DNA of 64,000 bases from PCC-10605 sp964409355 (GTDB lineage Bacteria > Cyanobacteriota > Cyanobacteriia > Cyanobacteriales > Cyanobacteriaceae): assembly GCA_964409355.1 (NCBI GenBank), contig CAYPDC010000003.1, forward strand, positions 9,892-73,891. The letters run 5' to 3'. Below, piece by piece: positions 44,763-53,000 of this stretch. The position numbers and the translations under genes are program-made. Below the pieces are notes generated by a model. The model saw only the letters and a program-made list of their open reading frames with translations. It was not told where the DNA came from and did no database searches. Position 1 is the first letter of the stretch, and every line of letters begins with the position of its first letter.

Positions 44763-46019
44763 ATGAAAATAAAACAAATAGTCATTAATTCCTTTCGAGG
44801 AATTAACAATTTAACCTTAACTTTTGACACAAATCAACCCAATGTATTAATAGGTGTTAATGGAGTGGGTAAATCCAGTATTTTAGATTGTCTTGCTATC
44901 CTTTTATCTTGGTTTACCGTTCGTCTTCAGAATTTACAAGGAAATGGGAGTCATTTTGTCGATTCTGATATAAACAATAATAGTAAAAAGATAACAAGTA
45001 CCATAACTATTGATATAGATGATTTTCAAAATATTTCTTGGACATTGGGAAAGACAAAAAAAGGCTCTAATGTAAAAACAAATACGGATTTAAGTAACTT
45101 AAAAAAATTAGTTGAAAACATCCATAATAAAATAGAAAATAATCATCAAATTTCATTCCCTTTAGTGGTTTATTATCCAACTAATAGAGCCGTGCTTGAT
45201 GTACCATTAAGGATTAAACAAAAACATTTGTTTGAGCCAATTAACGCCTATGATTTAGCTTTAGCAAAGGGGACGATAGATTTTAGACGTTTTTTTGAGT
45301 GGTTCAGAAATCGAGAAGACTTAGAAAATGAACAATATCGATATAATAATCGGGAAAAAGATCGACAATTAGAAGCAGTAAGAAATGCCATTTATCAAAT
45401 ATTAGATGGTTTCTCTAATTTAAGGGTAGAACGTTCTCCTTTAAGAATGACATTGGAAAAAAACGGAGAAAAATTAATTGTCAATCAATTATCTGATGGG
45501 GAGAAATGTTTATTAGCAATGGTAGGAGATTTAGCCCGAAGATTGGCGATCGCAAACCCTGCCCATGAATATCCCTTACAAGGAAGTGCGATCGTACTTA
45601 TTGATGAAATTGAATTACATCTTCACCCCTTATGGCAAAGAAAAATAGTTTCTTCTCTCAAAAAAACTTTTCCTAATTGTCAATTTATTATTACTACCCA
45701 TTCCCCTCAAGTATTAAGTTATATTCAACCTGAGAATATCTATCTTTTAGAATCAACAAAACAGGGAATTATTGCTCAAAAACCAACTATTTCTTATGGT
45801 AGAGATAGTAATAGTATTTTAGAAGATGTAATGGGAGTTTCCGAGCGCCCTCAACCCATTAAAGAAGATATTTTTAAACTATTTCAATTAATAGATGAAG
45901 GTAATTTAGATTCTGCTAAAAAACTACGTCAGGATATTGCTGAAAAAATAGGTTTAGATGAACCCGAATTAATTAAAGCAGGAGTTTCAATCAAACGTAA
46001 GGAGATTTTAAACCGTTGA
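44763..46019 (+). CDS. PtuA-like AAA ATPase (Septu/retron type)
   Basis: 418 residues: Walker A GVNGVGKS (31-38), signature-like QLSDGEKCLLAMVGDLARRLA, Walker B VLIDEIELHLHPLWQRKI, and ITTHSPQVLSYI. This branch is usually paired with a TIGR02646-type HNH protein (PtuB), as in Septu and some retrons. Here the partner overlaps the stop codon but is broken. The ATPase itself is full length. Confidence 0.83.
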   Translation: MKIKQIVINSFRGINNLTLTFDTNQPNVLIGVNGVGKSSILDCLAILLSWFTVRLQNLQGNGSHFVDSDINNNSKKITSTITIDIDDFQNISWTLGKTKKGSNVKTNTDLSNLKKLVENIHNKIENNHQISFPLVVYYPTNRAVLDVPLRIKQKHLFEPINAYDLALAKGTIDFRRFFEWFRNREDLENEQYRYNNREKDRQLEAVRNAIYQILDGFSNLRVERSPLRMTLEKNGEKLIVNQLSDGEKCLLAMVGDLARRLAIANPAHEYPLQGSAIVLIDEIELHLHPLWQRKIVSSLKKTFPNCQFIITTHSPQVLSYIQPENIYLLESTKQGIIAQKPTISYGRDSNSILEDVMGVSERPQPIKEDIFKLFQLIDEGNLDSAKKLRQDIAEKIGLDEPELIKAGVSIKRKEILNR

Positions 46020-46439
46020 AATATATCAAAAAAAATTCACGACCTCAAGAATTTACGGATTTACTGTGGACATAAAAAAGCTGAGTGGTATGAAGAAAAA
46101 TTAATGGTTTCACCCCTCGATCAAGATTGTGCAGATTTTTTTCGTTATACGGAAAAAGGTCAAATATTACCTAGCAAAAATTCTCAGAATCAACTAAAAG
46201 CACAGGAAACGATTAAAAAATTAGCTCTTGATATTGATAAATTAACTAGAATGAGAGAAAAAGCGATCGAAGGTCTTGATATTAACTCTCTTGAACTCGA
46301 TGAAATAAAACTATTAATTGACGGTTTTGAACAAATGAATAAAGCTGGAGAATATGAAGAATTTTGTCAAGTTATTATTTATATTTTAAAACAGTATATA
46401 GCGTTTTTCATTATCATGAGGTACATTCATTATTCTTAA
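46016..46439 (+). pseudogene. PtuB-like (TIGR02646) HNH protein, core deleted
   Basis: TTG 46016 overlaps the ATPase stop and opens (M)KYIKKNSRPQEFTD, the family's start. The sequence then jumps to CGHKKAEWYEEKLMVSPLDQ in another frame, the family's late motif, so the segment with the HNH residues (roughly 60-80 codons) is gone. The remainder FFRYTEKGQI… stays open to 46439, with the final codons (YIAFFIIMRY…) supplied by MITE copy 3. Nuclease activity must be lost. Confidence 0.8.
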
Positions 46440-46504
46440 GTTCCCCTTTTTAAGGGGGATTTAGGGGGATCATCTTGTACCTCATAAGGGTGGAAATTGC
46501 TATA
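46397..46504. mobile_element. MITE copy 3 with nested G-run repeat
   Basis: 108 bp from TATAGCGTTTTTC to GGAAATTGCTATA; inner inverted TGAGGTAC/GTACCTCA. Between them lies a G-run repeat (46,440-46,472). Confidence 0.75.
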
Positions 46505-46526
46505 TTAATCTTTAAAAATTTTTAAA

Positions 46527-47630
46527 ATGAATAAACATATACTAATTCGTGCTGATGCGTCTTTAAATATGGGAACTGGACACCTTATGCGCTGTCTTGC
46601 CCTTGCTCAATATCTACAAAATCATCAAATTAACCCCATTTTTATTTGTGCAGAATTACCAGAGAATTTACAAACAAGATTAGTAAATGAAAACATCGAT
46701 TCTATTTTAATTGATGCAGAATTAGGCAGTAATAAAGATGCTGAAATTACTATTAATGTAGCAAAAAAATATCAAGTAAATTGGGTTATTATTGACGGTT
46801 ATCAATTTAATAGTGAGTATCAAAAACAGTTAAAAGAAGCTGATTTTAAAATACTCTTTCTTGATGATTATGGACATTGTAATTATTATTATGCTGACTT
46901 AGTTTTAAATCAAAACTTCGGAGCAAATCAGGAATTATATAAAAATCGAGAAAATTATACTAAATTATTATTAGGAAGTGATTATACACTACTGAGAAAA
47001 GACTTTTTATTATGGCAAAAATGGGAAAGGGAAATTAAACCTCATGCTCATAAAATTTTAGTCACAATGGGAGGAAGTGACCCTGATAATGTTACTTTAA
47101 AAGTTATTCAGGCTTTATCTTTGATTTTTGATCCCCCCCAATCCCCCTTAATAAGGATTTTTGATCCCCCCCAACCCCCCTTAATAAGGGGGGAGCTTGA
47201 GATAATAGTTATTGTTGGGGGTAGTAATCCTCATTTTGACTCTTTAAAAACCTATTGTGATACTTTACCTTTCAATATCACTTTAAAACAAAATGTTGAT
47301 GATATGCCCAAATTAATGGCTTGGGCAGATATGGCTATTTGTGCAGGTGGTTCAACTAATTGGGAATTGGCTTTTATGGGTTTACCAAGTATCATTATTA
47401 CTATTGCCGATAATCAAAAAGAAATTGCTCAAAATTTAGCAAATATGGGTTTAATTATCAGTTTGGGATGGTGGGAAAATGTCACTATTGATATGATTAG
47501 AAATGCAATTTTAGGGTTAATTCAAAATCAAAATAAACGAGAAAATATGAGTTATTTAGGAAGACAATTAATTGATGGCAAAGGGTGCGATCGAATCTTC
47601 CTATCTATGTTATATAATGATAAGCAATAA
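46527..47630 (+). CDS. pseG: UDP-2,4-diacetamido-2,4,6-trideoxy-beta-L-altropyranose hydrolase
   Basis: 367 residues, GT-B-fold UDP-sugar hydrolase. IRADASLNMGTGHLMRC contains the catalytic histidine (H19); late CAGGSTNWE binds UDP. PseG removes UDP to free the 2,4-diamino sugar for PseI. No fused acetyltransferase domain. A 22-residue in-frame insertion FDPPQSPLIRI/FDPPQPPLIRG is encoded by the G-run DNA repeat between two domains, a site likely to be a surface loop. Confidence 0.92.
   Translation: MNKHILIRADASLNMGTGHLMRCLALAQYLQNHQINPIFICAELPENLQTRLVNENIDSILIDAELGSNKDAEITINVAKKYQVNWVIIDGYQFNSEYQKQLKEADFKILFLDDYGHCNYYYADLVLNQNFGANQELYKNRENYTKLLLGSDYTLLRKDFLLWQKWEREIKPHAHKILVTMGGSDPDNVTLKVIQALSLIFDPPQSPLIRIFDPPQPPLIRGELEIIVIVGGSNPHFDSLKTYCDTLPFNITLKQNVDDMPKLMAWADMAICAGGSTNWELAFMGLPSIIITIADNQKEIAQNLANMGLIISLGWWENVTIDMIRNAILGLIQNQNKRENMSYLGRQLIDGKGCDRIFLSMLYNDKQ
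47126..47195 (+). repeat. In-frame G-run repeat insertion in pseG (2 x 33 bp)
   Basis: Two units 33 bases apart (TTTTTGATCCCCCCCAA then CCCCCTTAATAAGG) encode 11 residues each. The same CCCTTAATAAGGG core and the same 33-base period as in gcvP, opposite orientation. Confidence 0.85.
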
Positions 47631-47662
47631 TCATATTTTATTGATAGATTCAGCACAATACA

Positions 47663-48325
47663 ATGGATACCACTCAAATTTTACAACAAGAACCGACGAT
47701 CGATTTCACCTTAGAAGAAGTAATATATCAGTTATATCGTCTTAATGAAGAACAATATTCTTACTTTCGCCTTAATAGCTTACCGATTAAAGAGGATGTA
47801 TTTTTATTATTAGAATTAGAGCGATATTTTCAACAAAAAAATGAAGATTTAACTTTATCTAAAATTTATGTATTATTAACATTAATTTCGGGAGAAAGTA
47901 GTAAATGGTATGATGATTGGAAAGGCTCTTTTTGTTTTCCTTTTCTCATTAGAATTATTAAAAAAGAACAGACGTTAAATAATTATTTATTGATAATCTC
48001 TGATTGGCGAGGTAATTTAGAATTTAGATTTAAACGTTTAATAGGAGATAATGAAATTTATGAAGGAATTGAACGTGATATAATTAGAAAACCCTTTGAA
48101 GATGAATTTTCTAAGTTAGAAATTGATAATTTTATTCGTTATTTATACAGTTATTTTGTTGGTTATTTTAGTGCCATCAAAAAGTATCCCCATGAGAACT
48201 TTTTTAAACATATTGACTCTAATTTAATTTTATATGGTTATACCGATGGAGAATTTTGGGAAAAACATTATGAGGAATATGACTATTATCATGAAAGACT
48301 TGATGAATTAAAAAATAATCTATAA
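47663..48325 (+). CDS. Hypothetical protein
   Basis: 220 residues, acidic, helical, rich in Y and E; no signal peptide or membrane helix. Begins MDTTQILQQEPTIDFTLEEV; contains SSKWYDDWKGSFCFPFLI and ends YYHERLDELKNNL. I do not recognise a family. It stands between pseG and an antitoxin/PIN pair with its own 30-base leader. Confidence 0.6.
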   Translation: MDTTQILQQEPTIDFTLEEVIYQLYRLNEEQYSYFRLNSLPIKEDVFLLLELERYFQQKNEDLTLSKIYVLLTLISGESSKWYDDWKGSFCFPFLIRIIKKEQTLNNYLLIISDWRGNLEFRFKRLIGDNEIYEGIERDIIRKPFEDEFSKLEIDNFIRYLYSYFVGYFSAIKKYPHENFFKHIDSNLILYGYTDGEFWEKHYEEYDYYHERLDELKNNL

Positions 48326-48426
48326 TAAATAGGATGTATTTTTTTAGTGACACAATTCGATCGAACCTTCCAAGCTATGTTATATAATGATATTAATAGA
48401 GCAAAATTAAATTCCTATATTCAACA

Positions 48427-48687
48427 ATGACACAAATAACTTTAGATATACCAGATAAACTCTTATCACAAATAAATACAGATGATCAGGAATTACAAAA
48501 GATTTTTATTTCTGCTATAAAAAATTATATTCAATCACAGGCTAAGGATATAACAAAAACAAAAACATGGGAACTTTGTGGTAAATTGGAACTAAAAACT
48601 TCAGAAATTGATGAATTTGCTAGAAATAATCAAAATATTCATCAAACTAATTATGCAGAAAATTTAGACAAAAGTTTGTATTCGTAA
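48427..48687 (+). CDS. VapB-like antitoxin
   Basis: 86 residues: ITLDIPDKLLSQI start like MetJ/Arc-type antitoxins, then KNYIQSQAKDITKTKTWELC and an acidic end. Directly abuts the PIN-domain gene (stop then ATG), so it is the likely antitoxin. Intact. Confidence 0.72.
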   Translation: MTQITLDIPDKLLSQINTDDQELQKIFISAIKNYIQSQAKDITKTKTWELCGKLELKTSEIDEFARNNQNIHQTNYAENLDKSLYS

Positions 48688-49233
48688 ATGAATAATTATT
48701 CTAATGGTATTATCGTGGATACATCTGCTTTAATTGCTTTTTTCCTCAAATCAGAAATTCATCATTTAAAAGCCCAAGAATTTATTAAAAATAATCGTGG
48801 ACTGCATTGGATAATTACAGAAAGTGTTTTTGATGAAACGGTAACATGGTTTAGGGCAAAGTTTTCTCCTCAAGTATAGCAATCAGGAATGATTTGTGAG
48901 ATTTTAATGGAAAACGATTCTCCCCTCGCCCTCTGGGAGAGGGGTTGGGGGTGAGGGCAGATAGTATTATGTTCTCATGACTGATTCCTGATTGCTATAT
49001 CGATTGAAATTGGAGAATTGTTACGAAGTGAACATAAATATATTAATATTTCTGATGAAGATGATCAAAAAATTTGGGAAATCTTTTGTAGATATAATGA
49101 TAAAAAATGGAGTTATACAGACTGTTCTATTTTAGTTATCGCTAATCGTTTAAAAATAAATCAGGTTTTCGCTTTTGATGAGCATATTCGCCAAATGTCA
49201 GGGTTAGGAATTGTTTGTCTGCCTTATCTGTAG
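48688..49233 (+). pseudogene. PIN-domain (VapC-like) toxin interrupted by a MITE
   Basis: The first part reads NGIIVDTSALIAFFLKSE…ITESVFDETVTWFRAKFSPQV then TAG inside the MITE end; after the MITE the same frame reads SIEIGELLRSEHKYI…KKWSYTDCSILVIANR…AFDEHIRQM. Catalytic acidic residues of a PIN RNase are all present (D in VDTS, E in ESVFDE, D in YTDCS, D in FDEH). Removing 48,877-48,999 restores one continuous frame of about 140 codons. Confidence 0.9.
48875..48999. mobile_element. MITE copy 4, inserted in the PIN gene with TA duplication
   Basis: 125 bp including TA at each end: TATAGCAATCAGGAATGATT … inverted CCTGATTGCTATA; inner TGTGAG/CTCATG. The middle carries a CCCTCGCCCTCTGGGAGAGGG hairpin. 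Noncoding. Confidence 0.88.
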
Positions 49234-49273
49234 CAATATAAAATAGGTCTAAAATAAATAGGAGTAATTAATC

Positions 49274-49915
49274 ATGGTAGCCTTAACTGAAAAAATCTTA
49301 ACTTCCCCTGAAAATCAACTCAAGTATTATTCTCCAGAAGAATATTTAATCTTAGAAGAAAAAGCAGAAACTAAACAGGAATATCGCAATGGAGAAATTA
49401 TCCCGATGGCAGGTGCAACAATTAATCATAATCGTATTAGTGGCAACATTTACGCTCATTTGAACTTCTTTTTAAGGGATAAAAATGCCGAAGTGTTTAT
49501 GAGTGATGTAAAAGTATTTATCCCTGAAGAAAACATTTATACCTATCCTGATGTGATGATAGTTAATGATAACCCTATTTATCAAGAAAAAAGTAAAACT
49601 ATTATTACTAATCCCTTAATTATCATCGAAGTTTTATCCCTTTCTACTCAAGATTATGACAGGGGGCAAAAATTCAAGTATTATCGTTCTTTAGAATCTA
49701 TACAAGAATATATTTTAATCGATCAATATGAATATGGAATTGAACAATTTGCTAAAAATGAACAAGGTAAATGGGTTTTAACAGAATATAAGAAACTAGA
49801 AGAAAAATTATTATTAGAATCCATAGCTTGGGAAATACCTTTAACAGACATTTATCAAAGAGTTGAATTTCCTGCAAAATCAGGGGAGGCAAAAAATGAC
49901 TCAGAAAAAAGCTGA
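49274..49915 (+). CDS. Uma2-family putative endonuclease
   Basis: 213 residues: YYSPEEYLILEEKAETKQEY, then GATINHNRISGNIYAHL, then YTYPDVMIVNDNP, IIIEVLSLSTQDYDRGQKFK with the PD-(D/E)XK-like core. AGGAGTAA precedes ATG. Similar to 55,248. Overlaps the next (Rpn) gene by 20 bases. Confidence 0.88.
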   Translation: MVALTEKILTSPENQLKYYSPEEYLILEEKAETKQEYRNGEIIPMAGATINHNRISGNIYAHLNFFLRDKNAEVFMSDVKVFIPEENIYTYPDVMIVNDNPIYQEKSKTIITNPLIIIEVLSLSTQDYDRGQKFKYYRSLESIQEYILIDQYEYGIEQFAKNEQGKWVLTEYKKLEEKLLLESIAWEIPLTDIYQRVEFPAKSGEAKNDSEKS

Positions 49916-50749
49916 TATTGGCGGTAAAAGATTAATTAGTCTTTCTCCTGAAAAATGGGTGCAGTGGATTACCCAAAAACAAGATATTGAAGTGAGAGAA
50001 TTTACCGCTTCTGATTTTCAATGGGTTAATCGAGATAATGATGTATTGTTGAAAGTTTACACCCCCGATGAGGGAGAATTTCTGCTTTTAAACGAGTTGC
50101 AATTACGATACAATAACAGACTACCTACTCGAATGAATGCTTATACGGCACTGGCACGAGAGCGTTATAATTTACCTGTTTATCCCGTTTTGGTTAACAT
50201 TTTACCTTATTCTGTAAGTTCGACGAATCTCGTTTTGAAACCGAATTTATGGGCTTAAAATCCCGACAGGATTACCGAGTCATTAACCTTTGGGAAGTTT
50301 CTGCCGATTTAGTCTTTCAAGAAGAAATTTCAACCCTCTTGCCTTTTGTACCAATTTTAAAAGGAGGAGGAAACGAAACTATTGTTAAAAAAGCTCTGAT
50401 AGAATTAAGGAAAGATCAAACATTAAACGAATTAGAACCATTATTATCGTTTTTTGCTTCCTTTATTTTTGATTTACCAACATTACAAGAAATTATGAGG
50501 TAGGATATGGCAGTATTAAGAGAATCTCCTTGGTATCAGGAAATTTTGAAAGAAGGTTTACAAGAAGGAGAAAATTTAGGACAAGCTAATTTTGCTATCA
50601 GACAATTATCAAAACGTTTTGGGCAATTAGAGACGGATATTTGCTTAAAAATAAGAGGATTAAGTGCATCTCAAATAGAAGATTTAGCGGATAATATCTT
50701 TGATTTTACCAGTATTGAAGACTTAAAAAATTGGCTAAATAAATTTTAA
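49896..50749 (+). pseudogene. Rpn-family nuclease gene with frameshift and nonsense codon
   Basis: ATG 49896 (GGGGAGG upstream) opens TQKKADIGGKRLISLSPEKW … NELQLRYNNRLPTRMNAY. Near 50,215-50,230 the frame shifts; the next frame reads RFETEFMGLKSRQDYRVINL … LLPFVPILKGGG … LQEIMR, TAG at 50501, then DMAVLRESPWYQEILKEG … in the same frame. Relatives have IMRWDMAVLRESPWYQ, so TAG stands for TGG. Two independent lesions mark a pseudogene; the last piece (50,507-50,749) might still be translated. Confidence 0.85.
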
Positions 50750-50769
50750 AATAAGAATGAGATATATTT

Positions 50770-51315
50770 ATGACAACTTTAATAAAATGGGATATTAATG
50801 AATATCATAAAATGATAGCAACAGGACTTTTAGATAATAAAAAATGTGAGTTACTCAATGGAGAAATTATTACTATGAGTCCTGAGTTACCTATTCACTA
50901 TAATACTGCAAAAAGAGGTGTTAATTATCTTAAACAACTGTTAACAAATAAAGCAGACGTGCGCTTTAATGGACCTGTTACTCTTGCTAATTCTGAACCT
51001 GAACCTGATATTGCCATCGTTAAACTTCCTGAATCAAAGTACGATCGCACCCATCCCTACCCTGAAGATATTTACTGGTTAATTGAGGTAGCAAATAGCA
51101 GTTTAAGTAAAGATTTAACTATTAAAAAACAAGTTTATGCACAGGCAAAAATACCTGAATATTGGGTTTTAAATTTACAGCAACAAGAGTTAATTGTTTT
51201 TCGGCAACCAGAGGCAAATAATTATGTAATCGAAACTATTTGGGCAGGTGCGATCGTACAGTCTTTAGCGTTTCCACAAATCGATATTATTGTTAATAAC
51301 TTGTTTAATCTCTAA
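50770..51315 (+). CDS. Uma2-family putative endonuclease
   Basis: 181 residues, the same type as 37,116: CELLNGEIITMSPELP, SEPEPDIAIVKLPESK, HPYPEDIYWLIEVANSSL, YAQAKIPEYWVLNL. First of a duplicated Uma2 pair. Intact. Confidence 0.87.
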   Translation: MTTLIKWDINEYHKMIATGLLDNKKCELLNGEIITMSPELPIHYNTAKRGVNYLKQLLTNKADVRFNGPVTLANSEPEPDIAIVKLPESKYDRTHPYPEDIYWLIEVANSSLSKDLTIKKQVYAQAKIPEYWVLNLQQQELIVFRQPEANNYVIETIWAGAIVQSLAFPQIDIIVNNLFNL

Positions 51316-51351
51316 TAAATTAATAAACTATTGAGCAACGGATTTAAACTG

Positions 51352-52128
51352 ATGTATCAACAAAGTAACCCCCCTCTTTCTCCGAAAGAAATATTACCAA
51401 CAATGTATGATTTACCTAGTGAAACTCTGGAGGATCAAGGTTTGCCTGACGAATTTCATCTTTTACAACCAGAATTATTAAGAGTAACATTTTTACCTCC
51501 TGACTATGTTCAAGATCAAGTTTTTGTCGCTAGTGATCTGAATTTGTATTATGATCCTCGTCATCCTCAATGGTATAAACGCCCTGATTGGTTCGCCGTT
51601 TTGGGGGTATCTCGTTTATATGAGGAAACTGAGTTAAGATTAAGTTATGTCACTTGGCAGGAAGGAGTTAATCCTTTTGTTGCGATCGAACTTCTTTCAC
51701 CGGGTACAGAATCAGAGGATTTAGGTCAAACTTTAAGAGAAATTAATCAACCTCCCAATAAGTGGGAAGTATATGAAAGAATACTCAGAATCCCCTATTA
51801 TTTTGTCTATAATCGCTATAACAATGAGTTTCAAGGATTTGGCTTAACAACGAATCGTTATCAAAGTTTATCTCGGACTCCCCAAGGATTTTGGTTGCCA
51901 GAAGCTAGAATGGGGCTAGGATTGTGGCAAGGTAGTTATCAAGGGATTAAACGTTTATGGCTAAGATGGTATGATGAGGGGGGAAACTGGCTTCCTACCC
52001 CCACTGAAAAGGAAAAGCAACGGGCTAATCTTGAAAAGCAACGGGCAGATCAAGCTGAAAGGGAAAATCAAAGGTTACGAGAATTATTAAGACAAGCAGG
52101 AGTCGAAATTCCTGAAGATACAATTTAG
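51352..52128 (+). CDS. Uma2-family protein with short coiled-coil tail
   Basis: 258 residues from ATG 51352 (a TTG 21 bases upstream is in frame). MYQQSNPPLSPKEILPTMYD mirrors the start of 37,967 and the body is closely similar. The coiled-coil tail is short (KQRANLEKQRADQAERENQ), ending LRELLRQAGVEIPEDTI; the paralogue has gained repeats. Second of the duplicated pair. Confidence 0.87.
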   Translation: MYQQSNPPLSPKEILPTMYDLPSETLEDQGLPDEFHLLQPELLRVTFLPPDYVQDQVFVASDLNLYYDPRHPQWYKRPDWFAVLGVSRLYEETELRLSYVTWQEGVNPFVAIELLSPGTESEDLGQTLREINQPPNKWEVYERILRIPYYFVYNRYNNEFQGFGLTTNRYQSLSRTPQGFWLPEARMGLGLWQGSYQGIKRLWLRWYDEGGNWLPTPTEKEKQRANLEKQRADQAERENQRLRELLRQAGVEIPEDTI

Positions 52129-52438
52129 TTAAAACATTAAGTTAATTGTATATAGGCAAGGGGTTTCAACCCCTTATTATCATAGCTTTGAGGAAAATAA
52201 AATTAACAGTTAATTTTGGCTACCTACTTATACCTAACTGTGAAGATTATCAACTCAGGAAGCTAGAAAAATCAGATTTGGGATATGTTATGGCAATCAG
52301 GAATGATTCATGAGAACTAGATCCCCCCTAACCCCCCTTTTTAAGGGGGGAATTCAAGTTAAAGTTCTCACAAATGATTTATGATCGCTACATAACGAAA
52401 TAATCCCTTGCCAATTTATCAAATTAGAGTTTAAGTCT
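52129..52438. other. Intergenic gap with MITE copy 5
   Basis: No gene. Holds MITE copy 5 (52,289-52,394) with a nested G-run repeat; nothing else recognised. Confidence 0.6.
52289..52394. mobile_element. MITE copy 5 with nested G-run repeat
   Basis: 106 bp from TATGGCAATCAGGAATGATT to ATGATCGCTACATA, with CATGAGAA/TTCTCACA inside and the CCCCCTAACCCCCC…GGGGGG repeat (52,320-52,352) at the centre. Ends are slightly degenerate. Confidence 0.7.
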
Positions 52439-52687
52439 ATGCAATATTTGTCATCAAATTCAATCATAAATAATATATCTACTATATTAGAAACCGTCAA
52501 AAAAGAACCAGTTTTTATTTCTCAAGAACAAGAGGAAGTAGCTGTTATTTTATCCATAGAAGAATATCAAAAAATTGTCTCTTATAATATCCAAGATTTT
52601 CAAGATTTTTGCGATGGAGTTGGACGAAAAGCTGAGGCTAAAGGATTAACGCAAAGCAAATTTTTAGAAATTTTAGCTGATGAATAA
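52439..52687 (+). CDS. Phd/YefM-type antitoxin
   Basis: 82 residues: MQYLSSNSIINNISTILETV, EEVAVILSIEEYQKI, then an acidic-helical end. Intact, but the toxin gene that overlapped it (ATG 52680) survives only as a 20-codon stub. Confidence 0.75.
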   Translation: MQYLSSNSIINNISTILETVKKEPVFISQEQEEVAVILSIEEYQKIVSYNIQDFQDFCDGVGRKAEAKGLTQSKFLEILADE

Positions 52688-52742
52688 ACCTTTTTTTGTG
52701 ATTGATAATAATATCTTGTTTAATTTAACATCTAGCGATTAA
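52680..52742 (+). pseudogene. PIN-toxin N-terminal stub
   Basis: ATG overlapping the antitoxin stop opens MNKPFFVIDNNILFNLTSSD then TAA. FVID.N.L is the start of PIN-domain toxins with the first catalytic Asp. The rest of the gene has been deleted. Confidence 0.65.
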
Positions 52743-52777
52743 CTTACTACTCTTTTACATATTTTGGAGAATAAAAA

Positions 52778-52991
52778 ATGCAATTCCTTGAGCAATTACC
52801 AGAAAATCAACAACCTCAATTAATTTCTGTTGTTATTGAAAATAATGATGATGGCTATTTTATTTAGCAAGAATACCTAGTATTCAAGGAGCTTTTGCTG
52901 AAGGAGATACTCCTCAAGAAGCTATTTTTAATTGTCTTGATATATTAGAGATGATTATTGATTACAAAAAAGAGCAAAATCAACCGTTTAT
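52778..52991 (+). pseudogene. hicB antitoxin pseudogene
   Basis: ATG 52778 after TTGGAGA opens a HicB much like 27,194 (QLISVVIENNDDGYF) but a 5-base insertion gives ATTTAG; the next frame continues ARIPSIQGAFAEGDTPQEAI … DYKKEQNQPF and fades at ~52,990. No hicA follows. Confidence 0.85.
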
Positions 52992-53000
52992 ATATATGAG

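Noticed and set aside
46527..47630. PseG-PseH fusion
   Set aside because: The extra length is explained by the 22-residue repeat insertion; no acetyltransferase motifs follow.
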